A stretch of DNA of 64,000 bases from Parietichytrium sp. I65-24A (GCA_012862575.1 BLSF01000017.1:558001-622000); one strand, 5' to 3'. Counted from the stretch's first letter, positions 21,384-33,182 are shown. The notes: a model not told the origin generated them from the letters alone. Program-made: numbers and translations.

Positions 21384-22751
21384 AATATATACACACCGGT
21401 GGAACTCGCAGTCAGTATACTCTCGCTTCTCGCACTCGGTTCGTGCACAACCCAAGCAAAGAAAGTATATATATGTAATAAGTTTATGCTGCCAAAACCG
21501 GGCTAGTGGTTTTGCCTGGTGACGAATAGCGAGATAATAGCAGAGAAATTGCCCGCTAAGTATACCCCTATTATTTCTTCCTCAAACTTTGAAGTCGGTT
21601 GTAAGTGCGTGTAAGTGCTGGTTATCGAAGGTGGTAATGCGTTCTCTGCGTTCTCACACGAGCAGAGAAATGAGAAATGAGAAATGTGAGATAACTGATG
21701 TAGAGAATGGAACAGCTGGAGGAGCTGGAGCCCGAAGACGGAGAAGACGGAGGACAGAACTACCTACTCTACCTACACCGCTGATAATGTTCATGATGGG
21801 AAACGTGAACGTGAAAGTGGAAAGTACTACTATTAAGTACTTCCCAGTGCAGAGCTTTGTTGCGCGGAGACACACTCTTCCGAGCTCTGAACTGGTTATC
21901 TGTCGATGCTGAGTTAAACTGTTTCGTTCGAACAACTGGAGACTTGCAAAAGCTTTCAGAGAAGAAATTTCGCTGCGTTATTGCTGCGTTGCTGACACGG
22001 AAACACCTTTTGAATTAAAACTTGCTGCAGAACAAAGCTTCCAAGAAACATGCTTGGGTGTGCACAGGGATGAAAAAGTGCGTGGAGAAGGTTGAGCTAA
22101 GAGTCAGTTATTAGGAAATAGGAGTGCAGTGAACGGGTTGGCGCGAGATGGCGCGAGGGAGACTACCATTAACTCTATCCATGCTCTACGTCCGAGATCT
22201 CGTCAGGCGTACCAATGATTATCGGTTCTCGGTAGGCCTCCACGTGTCATAGGATGACCTACATCCACGACATAGCAAAATAGTTTATGATTTAGTATAG
22301 GTGAATGCCGGTGAGACTGGCCACACCAGCAATTTGCAGGTCTTGGATGCGCAAGCGACGATCATTCCCTGGATCGCTAAGTATTCTACCGTTTTCTACC
22401 ACATTAAAACAGTACCACCTCGTAGTACGAAAGGTTACAAGAATCAAGATTGATTTTGAGATAATCTTTTCGAATGACAGTGAAAGATAGTGAAAGATCT
22501 GAAAGATCACATCTTCCTCCATCTTTATCTCAGTCAATTGATTGACAAAAAGTTTACATTAGAAAGTTCAGAGTCCAATTAAGAATGTCAGAAGACTCAA
22601 GCCTCACCGCGCGATACTAGAACTCGAGTACCAGCGGCAAGACACGGACGTGCACACTCTTCCAGAGCGTTCACATAGTTCACATACGACAATCACATCT
22701 CACATGCCTTCTTCAATCCCGTGCCACGTTCTTGGACGCTTCCTTCTCCAG
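21384..22751. repeat. Direct duplication A, copy 1 (probable contig-end overlap)
   Basis: This 1368-bp block is nearly identical to 22753-24112, differing by scattered single bases and a few short indels (for example 21440-21455 and around 22495). It ends exactly at the single N at 22752. No gene is supported inside; a 107-codon Arg-rich frame (21589-21912) recurs unchanged in copy 2. Confidence 0.9.
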
Positions 22752-22752
22752 N
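22752..22752. other. Single ambiguous base at duplication junction A
   Basis: One N sits exactly where copy 1 ends and copy 2 begins. This is what a scaffolder leaves between two contigs joined with an unresolved or negative gap. Confidence 0.85.
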
Positions 22753-24112
22753 TATATATACACACCGGTGGAACTCGCAGTCAGTATACTCTCACTTCTC
22801 ACACTCGGTTCGTGCACAACCCAAGCAAAGAAAGTATATATATGTAATAAGTTTATGCTGCCAAAACCGGGCTAGTGGTTTTGCCTGGTGACGAATAGCG
22901 AGATAATAGCAGAGAAATTGCCCGCTAAGTATACCCCTATTATTTCTTCCTCAAACTTTGAAGTCGGTTGTAAGTGCGTGTAAGTGCTGGTTATCGAAGG
23001 TGGTAATGCGTTCTCTGCGTTCTCACACGAGCAGAGAAATGAGAAATGAGAAATGTGAGATAACTGATGTAGAGAATGGAACAGCTGGAGGAGCTGGAGC
23101 CCGAAGACGGAGAAGACGGAGGACAGAACTACCTACTCTACCTACACCGCTGATAATGTTCATGATGGGAAACGTGAACGTGAAAGTGGAAAGTACTACT
23201 ATTAAGTACTTCCCAGTGCAGAGCTTTGTTGCGCGGAGACACACTCTTCCGAGCTCTGAACTGGTTATCTGTCGATGCTGAGTTAAACTGTTTCGTTCGA
23301 ACAACTGGAGACTTGCAAAAGCTTTCAGAGAAGAAATTTCGCTGCGTTATTGCTGCGTTGCTGACACGGAAACACCTTTTGAATTAAAACTTGCTGCAGA
23401 ACAAAGCTTCCAAGAAACATGCTTGGGTGTGCACAGGGATGAAAAAGTGCGCGGAGAAGGTTGAGCTAAGAGTCAGTTATTAGGGAATAGGAGTGCAGTG
23501 AACGGGTTGGCGCGAGATGGCGCGAGGGAGGCTACCATTAACTCTATCCATGCTCTACGTCCGAGATCTCGACAGGCGTACCAATGATTATCGGTTCTCG
23601 GTAGGCCTCCACGTGTCATAGGATGACCTACATCCACTACATAGTAAAATAGTTTATGATTTAGTCTAGGTGAATGCCGGTGAGACTGGCCACACCAGCA
23701 ATTTGCAGGTCTTGGATGCACAAGCGACGATCATTCCCTGGATCGCTAAGTATTCTACCGTTTTCTACCACATTAAAACAGTACCACCTCGTAGTACGAA
23801 AGGTTACAAGAATCAAGATTGATTTTGAGATAATCTTTTCGAATGACAGTGAAAGATAGTGAAAGATCACATCTTCCTCCATCTTTATCTCAGTCAATTG
23901 ATTGACAAAAAGTTCACATTAGAAAGTTCAGAGCCCAATTAAGAATGTCAGAAGATGTCAGAAGACTCAAGTTTCACCGGGCGATACTAGAACTCGAGTA
24001 CCAGCGGCAAGACACGGACGTGCACACTCTTCCAGAGCGTTCACATACGACAATCACATTTCACATGCCTTCTTCAATCCCGTGCCGCGTTCTTGGACGC
24101 TTCCTTCTCCAG
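22753..24112. repeat. Direct duplication A, copy 2
   Basis: This 1360-bp block starts directly after the N and repeats copy 1 from the TATATACACACCGGTGG block to the shared end CTTGGACGCTTCCTTCTCC-AG. After that the sequence becomes unique (CCGGTCACG). The low divergence suggests two haplotypes or a very recent tandem duplication. Confidence 0.9.
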
Positions 24113-24887
24113 CCGGTCACGCCACACTTCACACGTCACACCGCCCACAGTGCCAGCGGTCGCACGGTCACGGTCACGGTCACGGTTCCTCTTTTGTGCC
24201 CGCACCGTCGCCATCGCCATCGCACACCACATCTTGAGCGCACATGGCGGGACGAGGAACAGGTGCGGAATAGAGCCTCGCAAGACTCGCAAGAGCCGGA
24301 TGGAGATGGAGTGTGTGCCTCAGGGTCTCGGCTTTGTTTTGAAAGCCCTCATTGCGAAATTGACGAATTGCCAAAGTGCCGAAGCGGAACCAAGCTGCAA
24401 GAATAACAACGACAGAAACGCTGTCTTTCGTTCTCTCAGGCTCAGGGGCTCAGGGGCTCAGTACTTGAGCTGCAGGCGAGAAACTTGCCGTAGGAGTACT
24501 TGAGCTCCTGGCGAGTGTGGACACGCCGAGGGTAGGAGACCGAAGCCACTGGCATCCAGGGGTGAAATCAAGGAAAGGAGTTGACTCTGAAGACAGATTT
24601 GTGAGCTTATCTGGCACGTGCGACACTAGACGCGTCTCTTTACTGAGAACTTCGTTGAACATCTCGCCACAGCGTAAAAAGGACCGGCGATGAGTAGTTT
24701 TCCTGCAATTGTCATCGACTTTTCGAGTCCACAGTGTCCAACAGTCTGGGTGGGTCATCTATCGCTGGACACAGGTACAAATTTCCTCCACTCTGAGAAG
24801 TGTCAGCAGCTCAAAAGCTCAAGAAGCTCAAGGCTTAAAGCGCACAGCTCACTTCATGAGTCCAGTGGGCTAGTATAGCACTGTTCG
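24113..24887. other. Unique segment between the two duplications
   Basis: These 775 bp are the only sequence between the two N bases that is not repeated outside them. They start with a (GGTCAC)n run at about 24164-24186 followed by (GCCATC)n. Short frames here show no family features. Confidence 0.5.
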
Positions 24888-25085
24888 CCCGTCCAAATTG
24901 CGCGGTGTGAGCATTGTGCCCACTGCCTTGAATAGCATTCCTTTGGGACCTTTGAGTTTCGCGATCGTGGCCCACATGATACCGTGTGGGTGGATTGTGC
25001 GGGCTGGCGTGGACTTGCAAAATTTACAGACTTTCTTTTGGAATTGCCTTACTGTTCTGTTCGCTTCGTAGCATTGCGCATTCAT
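24870..25085 (-). CDS. Candidate small CxxC protein (doubtful; present in both copies)
   Basis: The frame encodes 71 residues from ATG 25085: a Cys pair (KKVCKFCKSTPAR), then HGIMWATIAKLKGPKGMLFK, then GTMLTPRNLDG and a stop. Most of it recurs unchanged in the duplicate (start at 26868), where the frame reads on through the N. The composition is protein-like and it may be an exon of a spliced gene, but I recognise no family and see no clear splice partner. Confidence 0.25.
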   Translation of the reverse strand: MNAQCYEANRTVRQFQKKVCKFCKSTPARTIHPHGIMWATIAKLKGPKGMLFKAVGTMLTPRNLDGRTVLY

Positions 25086-26669
25086 GAAAGGGCCAGTTGC
25101 CACCGCCTACTTACGAGAAGCGACTATAGACCATGCAACCGCGACTTGAGTACTAGAGAACTGGTGCCTGCGCTTGCCTTCAGCGATTTGATGTCTTGAT
25201 GTTGAAGTTAGTTGTTGTATTTCTTCAAAACTCTTGAAAAATTCCTTCCAATCTAAAGTTGCTTCTGACGACAAATTCACACACTGTGAGTGTCGACTTT
25301 GTCGGAAACTGTCGCTTGGTAAGGTCTTTTAGCCCATTGCCCTTTCTGCCCTTTCATAGCTAGTGTAGCCATCAACCTAGGGACTTATTCCGGAACGCTT
25401 GATCGATTGGGCGATTCAAGTTGTTTGAGCATTTTGAGCATGTTTGAGCATGTTGTGTTGAGCCTCTTCTTTGTCTCTTTAGTCTCCTTACCCTCTTTTA
25501 CCTCGCTTCCCTCTTTGCACTGTTAACTATTCCGCGTTGGGTTTCGCCCAGGAGTGAATGATTTAAACAAACTAATTAATGAATGCACGTGCGCATCATC
25601 ATCACTCACAAGCACACTCCTCGCTACGCGCTGAGTTTCTCACTTGTCAATGAGCATTTGTAATTACAACTCACTTTGCAAGCCTCCTTCGAGCGAGAGT
25701 CGCGAGAGACTTACCACTCGCCTCTCTCGCCTCTCCTTTCCATACAGCTCGCCTCTAGTAGCTATCTATCCGAACAGCTAGCGCCCCCACTTCCCGCCAA
25801 TAGTACACACCCAGGAAAAGGTATTCAGTGACGTCTTAACGGTCTAAATAGGGGTTGCGGTAAGGTGGGAAGGTGCGAGTCAAAGTGCACTCAGTGGATC
25901 AAAGAGCATGAAAGAGGAGAGCAAGGAAGGGAAAAGAAGGTAACTTGCTTGGGCTTTTGCTCAGAGTTTCGAAGCTACTTGCCAGTAAGATTCTGGAAGC
26001 TCGAGTCAGATCGTGGAAGAAGATTTGAATGAACGTTTATGGAGTGAATGACTCGGAAAGTGAATGGAATCGCCAATGAAGATGGATGCGGCGATGGCCG
26101 ATGGCGATGAAACAGAGTGCGCTGTGCTTTGCTTACAGTTACAGTTCGTCGCTGTCGTTCTCGAACTGCGCTCGCTTTTGACAGTGTGACACTAAAGACG
26201 TATGAGGAGCTGTGAGAGTTGCAAGTCCGTGAGGATTGGATTGGTGAAAGAAGTTGTGGCTGCTGCTAGGCTTTATCTCAGGAATCTCAGGCCCGGTTGA
26301 CTCGGCTGTCTACGAGGACGAGTACTGACACTGACTGGCTGAGTGAGCAGTGAGTACCGGTATTGAGGGATTGGCTTGACCATCTCGCTCGAAAGCTCAT
26401 CTTAATTCACAGACACATTCACAGTCAAGCCTTGAAAGCCTTGTTTCATCAATTGAAGGACGCTGGAGGCCGGGAAGGCCGTCGTTCGAGAAGCAATTCT
26501 CGAAAACCAAAGTGGCGACTGCAGAATTTGGTGTTGAGAACGAGCGTCGTTCGCCACACGCTGTGCGGAACTGTGACGGAACACGAGCGCAGACTGCTTT
26601 CGACTGGCTCGGCGCGTCCTTGCGTCGGCCCTTCGGTCTCGGGTACGCTGTGCAGTTCCAATTTGCCTG
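24888..26669. repeat. Direct duplication B, copy 1 (probable contig-end overlap)
   Basis: This 1782-bp block is nearly identical to 26671-28434 and ends at the N at 26670. The copies differ by substitutions and indels, for example near 25206-25255 versus 26990-27035, and a short CT-rich insertion near 25730. It contains promoter-like sequence that in copy 2 leads directly into the ABC transporter. Confidence 0.9.
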
Positions 26670-26670
26670 N
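26670..26670. other. Single ambiguous base at duplication junction B
   Basis: One N lies exactly between the end of copy 1 and the start of copy 2, the same arrangement as at 22752. Confidence 0.85.
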
Positions 26671-28434
26671 CCCGTCCAAATTGCGCGGTGTGAGCATTGT
26701 GCCCACTGCCTTGAATAGCATTCCTTTGGGACCTTTGAGTTTCGCGATCGTGGCCCACATGATACCGTGTGGGTGGATTGTGCGGGCTGGCGTGGACTTG
26801 CAAAATTTACAGACTTTCTTTTGGAATTGCCTTACTGTTCTGTTCGCTTCGTAGCATTGCGCATTCATGAAAGGGCCAGTTGCCACCGCCTACTTACGAG
26901 AAGCGACTATAGACCATGCAACCGCGACTTGAGTACTAGAGAACTGGTGCCTGCGCTTGCCTTCAGCGATTTGATGTCTTGATGTTGAAGTTATTAGCCA
27001 AACTTTTGAAGAATTCCTTCTCCTAATCTAAAATTGCTTCTGACGACAAATTCACACACTGTGAGTGTCGACTTTGTCGGAAACTGTCGCTTGGTAAGGT
27101 CTTTTAGCCCATTGCCCTTGCTGCCCTTTCATAGCTAGTGTAGCCATCAACCTAGGGACTTATTCCGGAACGCTTGATCGATTGGGCGATTCAAGTTGTT
27201 TGAGCATTTTGAGCATGTTTGAGCATGTTGTGTTGAGCCTCTTCTTTGTCTCTTTAGTCTCCTTACCCTCTTTTACCTCGCTTCCCTCTTTGCACTGTTA
27301 ACTATTCCGCGTTGGGTTTCGCCCAGAAGTGAATGATTTAAACAAACTAATTAATGAATGCACGTGCGCATCATCATCACTCACAAGCACACTCCTCGCT
27401 ACGCGCTGAGTTTCTCACTTGTGAATGAGCATTTGTAATTACAACTCACTTTGCAAGCCTCCTTCGAGCGAGAGTCGCGAGAGACTTACCACTCGCCTCT
27501 CCCTTCCATACAGCTCGCCTCTAGTAGCTATCTATCCGAACAGCTAGCGCCCCCACTTCCCGCCAATAGTACACACCCAGGAAAAGGTATTCAGTGAGGT
27601 CTTACCGGTCTAAATAAGGGCTGCGGTAAGGTGGGAAGGTGCGAGTCAAAGTGCACTCAGTGGATCAAAGAGCATGAAAGAGGAGAGCAAGGAAGGGAAA
27701 AGAAGGTAACTTGCTTGGGCTTTTGCTCAGAGTTTCGAAGCTACTTGCCAGTAAGATTCTGGAAGCTCGAGTCAGATCGTGGAAGAAGATTGGAATGAAC
27801 GTTTATGGAATGAATGACTCGGAAAGTGAATGGAATCGCCAATGAAGGGGATGCGGCGATGGCCGATGGCGATGAAACAGAGTGCGCTGTGCTTTGCTTA
27901 CGATTACACTTCGTCGCTGTCGTTCTCGAACTGCGCTCGCTTTTGACAGTGCGACACTAAAGACGTATGAGGAGCTGTGAGAGTTGCAAGTCCGTGAGGA
28001 TTGGATTGGTGAAAGAAGTTGTGGCTGCTGCTAGGCTTTATCTCAGGAATCTCAGGCCCGGTTGACTCGGCTGTCTACGAGGACGAGTACTGACACTGAC
28101 TGGCTGAGTGAGCAGTGAGTACCGGTATTGAGGGATTGGCTTGACCATCTCGCTCGAAAGCTCATCTTAATTCACAGACACATTCACAGTCAAGCCTTGA
28201 AAGCCTTGTTTCATCAATTGAAGGACGCTGGAGGCCGGGAAGGCCGTCGTTCGAGAAGCAATTCTCGAAAACCAAAGTGGCGACTGCAGAATTTGGTGTT
28301 GAGAACGAGCGTCGTTCGCCGCACGCTGTGCGGAATTGTGACGGAACGGGAGCGCAGACTGCTTTCGACTGGCTCGGCGCGTCCTTGCGTCGGCCCTTTA
28401 GTCTCGGGCACGCTGTGCAGTTCCAATTTGCCTG
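26671..28434. repeat. Direct duplication B, copy 2
   Basis: This 1764-bp block begins directly after the N and ends with TTCCAATTTGCCTG at 28434. The sequence then continues uniquely (ACCTGGCAAGAG) to the ABC transporter start, 54 bp on. It therefore contains the real upstream region of that gene. Confidence 0.9.
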
Positions 28435-28487
28435 ACCTGGCAAGAGAGCACGCTGGATTCTCGGAAGAGGTGTAATTTTGGGAAGCA

Positions 28488-31400
28488 ATGTCTAGCGACG
28501 AAAACCAGATCGTGAGCTTCGCGGCCGCCCTTCCAGAGGAGATGGAGGAAGAAAGCGAAACTAGGTCGAGAGACTCGCGGAGGAGCTCGCGGAGCCAAAG
28601 CAGTGCTGTGAAGGAAAGCGCTCGAGCTGAATCTTCCAGCGGGTCGCGCAGAAGCCGGGGCAGCGACAGAGATGAAACAAGGAGAATTTCCGGAAGAAGC
28701 TCCGGAATAAGAAGCACCGAGTCTTCAAGGCCTTTGAAGGAGAACAGCTCAGGGGTATCTATTCGGTTGGAGGAGGGAGACGAGCCTAGCACCGATGTAG
28801 TCGTCGCAGTTCCCAAAGTGGGCATCCAATCTGCCGAAGTGAAAGCTGGGTTGCTTTCCAGAGCCTTTTTCAGCTGGGTGTCCCCCATGCTCAAGTTTGC
28901 GCATAGAAAATGGAAGAAAGAAGGCCTTGAGACAGAGCAGGACGACCTTTGGGAGGTAATTCCGTCGGACAACACCTGGAAGCTCAGCGAGGACTTCGAA
29001 AACTCCCTTGCAAAGTGGAAGCAAGCGCACAAGATCAAGCACAAGAAGAAAAAGACCGCCCTTTCTCACGATGAAGAGGCGTGGAGTGTCGAGGAGATGA
29101 AGTCCATGCTTTCCAGCTCGCTGTGGCGCGGCATTCGCGCTCGCATGTATTGGGCAGGTATCTTCAAATTCGTCAACACGGTGATTCAGTTTGGCTATCC
29201 AGTCATTCTGAACGAGATTCTTAAGGCTCTCACGCTCCTCTATCTTGGCTCAACCGAGGATGGGGTCGAGTGGAAAGCGTACGTGTGGGTCGGCGCCTTT
29301 GCAGCGATCCTCGTCTTGCGAGCTCTCACCTTTCAGGCATTTCAGTTCATGAGTCTTCGCTGCGGTTGGCAGGTTCAATCCATCTTGACCACCGCAGTGT
29401 ACCGCAAGACGCTGCGCATGAGCGCAGCTGGCAGGCAAAAGATGACGGTAGGACAAATCGTGAATCTCATGCAACTTGACGCTACCAAGATCCAGAGATT
29501 TATCAGCCTCTTCCACAACATTTGGGACGGGCTTTTGCAAATCCTTGGCTACCTGGGGCTTTTGTTCTTTTATCTAGGATGGCCGATTTTCTTGAGTTTT
29601 GGCGTTTTATTCATCTCGGCACCAGTCGTCCTCCTCGTCTTCAGCAAAATTGCGAGCTTCCAGAAAAAGATGGTCAAGATTACAGATGAGCGAGTCAAGC
29701 TCACCAACGAGGTGCTCCAAGGCATGAATGCCATCAAGATGGCGGCGTGGGAGGAGAGCTACACAAATGCCATCGACACTTTCCGCAAACTTGAGCTCGT
29801 TCAGCTTAAAAAGTTTGCCTATTTTCTCTCATTCGGATTTGCGTTTATGCTCTCTTTGCCAACCTTCATCGCGGTGGTGGACATCGGTGTGTATGCTTAC
29901 TTGACCGATCTCGAGGGCAGACTTATCGATGCAGCCACACTCTTCACGGCAATCAGCACCTTCGCGATTTTGCAAGGCCCTATCTTAATTTACCCTAGCA
30001 CGCTGGCGGCAATGGTAATGGCGCTCGACTCGAGACGCCGGCTCGCCGAGTTCTTCAGCGTGGACGATTTGGACGAGGAGGATGAAAATGAAACCGCTAA
30101 ACACAAGTCATCACGCCATGCCATCGAGATTACAAACGGCGCCTTTTCTTGGGGAGCTCCGGCTGACGATGACGAAGATGAGCAAGGTAGCAAAACAAAG
30201 GCAGTGAAAAAGCAAAAGAAGGCCTCAAGGGCTGCTGCACAAGAGGGACCTGAAGAGCCAGAAGGCAAGGTGAACATTTCTCGCATTGTTCTGGAGGACA
30301 TCAACCTCAAGATTAAGAGGGGATCCCTTGTTGCCGTTATCGGGCCTGTCGGGAGCGGGAAATCCAGTCTTGTCAACTCGATGATACACGAAATGCATGC
30401 GCGCAGCGGTGAGGTCCGCGTCAGCGGTTCCGTAGCCTATGTCGCCCAGACTGCGTGGATATTTAATGACACCGTCCGTGAAAACATTCTGTTTGGAGAA
30501 CCAATGAATGAGGCTCGCTATCGTCGCGTTCTGGAGGCGTGCCAGCTGACCCGCGACATGGAGATTTTCGAAGACGGTGACAGAACTGTGATCGGGGAGC
30601 GCGGCATCAACCTTTCTGGCGGCCAAAAGCAGCGCATCTCCCTCGCTCGGGCTGCCTACTCGAATCGCGACATTATCATCCTTGACGACCCACTCTCCGC
30701 GCTTGACCCGGAGGTGGCCAGGTCTGTCTTTAACAACTGCATCTCCAAAATGTTGCGCGGAAAAACTGTTGTTTTGGTGACCAACCAGCTTTACTTTCTG
30801 CCAGACTGCGATCAAGTCGTTGTGCTGGACGCTCCACCGGAATGCCCTGGTCGAATCCAGGAAAATGGTACGTACAGCGAACTGATTAGCGCCGGCCTTG
30901 ACTTCTCAAGGCTGATGCAACAATTCCAAGGAGGGCAGTCAGACGTCAAGGATGGCGACAAGGAGCAGTCCAAGTCAATCCAAGGAGACGCAAAGCCTAC
31001 AGAAGAGCCGCTTAACTCAGACAAGGCAGAGGACCTCATCCAGGCTGAAGAGAGAAACAATGGCGCTGTCTCGATTGCCTCCTACATGTTTTACATTCGT
31101 GCAGGCGGAGTTTGCGCATTCGTGTTTACCTTCATGATGTACATTTTGAACGAGGTGGCCATGCTTGGAAACCGCGGCTGGGTCACCTTGTGGGTGGACG
31201 ACGCAGCTTATGAGAATAACACCATTGTCTTTTATCTCGCCGGCTACGGACTTACCGCCCTGGCTTCGATGTTGCTCATGTCGATGGCGCTCGCTTTCAT
31301 GCTCATGTTTGGAGTTCGGGCCTCCAAAAAGCTTCACGGAAACATGCTTGGCCATGTTCTTCGTGCGCCAATGTCATTCTATGACACAAATCCAACTGGC

Positions 31401-32888
31401 CGGATCGTGTCCAGGTTCTCTAAGGATTTGTTCACACTGGATATGGAAGTGCCTCAGCTCCTTCTAAACCTCATGTTTCTCTTCTTGGCGGTACTTTTTG
31501 CTATCGGCCTGGTTGGCTTTGCGACGCCATATTTTCTCATCTCAGTGCCAATCCTGTTTCTGATTTACTTGCGCATTCTGAACTATTACCGGCCCTTGTT
31601 GCGCGCAACAAAGCGTTTGGAAGCCGTCAGTCGCAGCCCAATCTACTCGCACTTTGGTGAAACACTCACGGGTCTTTCGACGATTCGAGCGTATGGCGTT
31701 TCGGCGTCCTTCATGCAAGAAAACGCCTCGATGGTCAATTCCAACATCAAGGGATGGTACATGATGCAATCGATCGATGCATGGTTGGCAGTGCGCCTCG
31801 AAATGATTGGAGCGACAATGGCGGTCGTGGCATCTGCTCTGGCAGTTTGGTCGGCGTCTGAGCAGGGGATCACCCCAGGACTTGCTGGACTTTCGTTAAA
31901 CTTTGCCTTGTCCTTGACTGCGTTTCTCGAGGGAACAGTTGTTGCATTTGCGCGTTTTGAAGCTGCCGCAAATACGGTGGAGCGCGTTCAGCATTACTCA
32001 CAAAACTTGCCGCAGGAAGCGGATTTCAAATCAAGCCGCGCTCCACCTCCACAGTGGCCAAACGCAGGTCAGATTGAACTGCGCGACCTACGAATGAAGT
32101 ACCGTGAGAACACACCTCTGGTGCTCCGCGGAATCACTGTGACATTTGAAGGTGGCCAGCGCGTTGGCATCTGTGGGCGAACTGGTTCAGGAAAGAGCTC
32201 GCTTTTGTTGGCCCTTTTGCGCCTGGTAGAACCGCAACCTCAAGATAACGGGGATGGGAGCGTGTGGATCGACGGAATAGACTGCAGCAAAATTGGCCTG
32301 CACGAGCTGCGCAAGAAGATCAGTATTGTCCCACAAAACCCAGTCATGTTTAGCGGAACCATTCGCTCCAACTTGGATCCCTTCAACCAGTTTAAAGATG
32401 AGGAGATTTGGGATGCCCTCGAAAGCTGTCGGGTCAAGTCTGCGGTCGTAGATGCTGGTGGCTTGGATGGCAAGGTGAGCGAGTACGGCGAGAATTTTTC
32501 GCAAGGCCAGAGGCAGTTGCTGTGTTTTGCAAGAAGCATTCTTGGAAAGAACCAGATCCTGCTCCTGGACGAAGCCACGAGCTCGGTTGATTTTGGAACC
32601 GATGCCGTAATCCAAGAAACTATTCGGACAAAGTTCACGGGATGCACGATCTTAACCATCGCACATCGTCTGAACACGATCATTGACAGCGACCGCGTTC
32701 TCGTTCTGGATCATGGAGAGGTCGCAGAGTTTGACTCGCCCAATAACTTGTTGTCTGACAAGCGATCAGCATTTTCAGGAATGGTGGACGAGCTCGGCCC
32801 GCGAATGGCCGACAAGCTGCGCCGAGCGGCGCGTTCCGGGCGCATGTCTATGAAGCTCCTGGAAAGCGCAGAGTCTAGCGATGAGTAA
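28488..32888 (+). CDS. ABCC/MRP-type full ABC transporter
   Basis: A single intronless frame of 1466 residues with the order TMD1-NBD1-TMD2-NBD2 and no TMD0. Residues 1-115 are a Ser/Arg/Glu-rich cytosolic tail. The ABCC-type entry motif FFSWVSPMLKF lies near residue 125. NBD1 has Walker A GPVGSGKSS (about 618), signature LSGGQKQR and Walker B IIILDDPLSALD. NBD2 has Walker A GRTGSGKSS (about 1229), signature FSQGQRQL and Walker B ILLLDEATSSVD. As in many ABCC proteins, NBD1 has Asp in place of the catalytic Glu. Its switch His is Asn (VTNQLYFLPD), as in plant MRPs, so only the NBD2-Walker composite site should hydrolyse ATP well. It probably exports glutathione conjugates or other organic anions across the plasma or vacuolar membrane; the substrate is not readable. 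It is convergent with the mevalonate gene. Confidence 0.97.
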   Translation: MSSDENQIVSFAAALPEEMEEESETRSRDSRRSSRSQSSAVKESARAESSSGSRRSRGSDRDETRRISGRSSGIRSTESSRPLKENSSGVSIRLEEGDEPSTDVVVAVPKVGIQSAEVKAGLLSRAFFSWVSPMLKFAHRKWKKEGLETEQDDLWEVIPSDNTWKLSEDFENSLAKWKQAHKIKHKKKKTALSHDEEAWSVEEMKSMLSSSLWRGIRARMYWAGIFKFVNTVIQFGYPVILNEILKALTLLYLGSTEDGVEWKAYVWVGAFAAILVLRALTFQAFQFMSLRCGWQVQSILTTAVYRKTLRMSAAGRQKMTVGQIVNLMQLDATKIQRFISLFHNIWDGLLQILGYLGLLFFYLGWPIFLSFGVLFISAPVVLLVFSKIASFQKKMVKITDERVKLTNEVLQGMNAIKMAAWEESYTNAIDTFRKLELVQLKKFAYFLSFGFAFMLSLPTFIAVVDIGVYAYLTDLEGRLIDAATLFTAISTFAILQGPILIYPSTLAAMVMALDSRRRLAEFFSVDDLDEEDENETAKHKSSRHAIEITNGAFSWGAPADDDEDEQGSKTKAVKKQKKASRAAAQEGPEEPEGKVNISRIVLEDINLKIKRGSLVAVIGPVGSGKSSLVNSMIHEMHARSGEVRVSGSVAYVAQTAWIFNDTVRENILFGEPMNEARYRRVLEACQLTRDMEIFEDGDRTVIGERGINLSGGQKQRISLARAAYSNRDIIILDDPLSALDPEVARSVFNNCISKMLRGKTVVLVTNQLYFLPDCDQVVVLDAPPECPGRIQENGTYSELISAGLDFSRLMQQFQGGQSDVKDGDKEQSKSIQGDAKPTEEPLNSDKAEDLIQAEERNNGAVSIASYMFYIRAGGVCAFVFTFMMYILNEVAMLGNRGWVTLWVDDAAYENNTIVFYLAGYGLTALASMLLMSMALAFMLMFGVRASKKLHGNMLGHVLRAPMSFYDTNPTGRIVSRFSKDLFTLDMEVPQLLLNLMFLFLAVLFAIGLVGFATPYFLISVPILFLIYLRILNYYRPLLRATKRLEAVSRSPIYSHFGETLTGLSTIRAYGVSASFMQENASMVNSNIKGWYMMQSIDAWLAVRLEMIGATMAVVASALAVWSASEQGITPGLAGLSLNFALSLTAFLEGTVVAFARFEAAANTVERVQHYSQNLPQEADFKSSRAPPPQWPNAGQIELRDLRMKYRENTPLVLRGITVTFEGGQRVGICGRTGSGKSSLLLALLRLVEPQPQDNGDGSVWIDGIDCSKIGLHELRKKISIVPQNPVMFSGTIRSNLDPFNQFKDEEIWDALESCRVKSAVVDAGGLDGKVSEYGENFSQGQRQLLCFARSILGKNQILLLDEATSSVDFGTDAVIQETIRTKFTGCTILTIAHRLNTIIDSDRVLVLDHGEVAEFDSPNNLLSDKRSAFSGMVDELGPRMADKLRRAARSGRMSMKLLESAESSDE

Positions 32889-33182
32889 AGATCGCGCTGT
32901 GCACAATCACTATGTAAGAAATTCAATACAAGTTAACAGGTGGTACTCTTCTCTCTTTCAACAAAACGTATCCATCGATGCCTTGTTCAGTTCAGAGGCT
33001 CTTGAGTTGCTTCATGAACATAGCGACGGGTAATTCTCGTGTGTGACAGCTGTCCCGTTCCCCTGCAGGGACTCAAAGCCGAAAAACGGGACGAAAGAAA
33101 GAGGTGAATCACAAAAACGTCGATCTATAACTAATTGTGTTTTATGTCTTGTCAGTGTCTTGTCAATGGAACAGAAAGAGCT

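Noticed and set aside
21589-23281. 107-codon frame repeated in both copies of duplication A
   Set aside because: Its conservation is explained by the near-identical DNA copies. It has an Arg run and no family features.
21384-28434. Long terminal repeats or transposon-like direct repeats
   Set aside because: No target-site duplication, terminal motif or element gene is seen. Each pair meets exactly at an N, and both pairs flank one small contig, which fits assembly overlap better.
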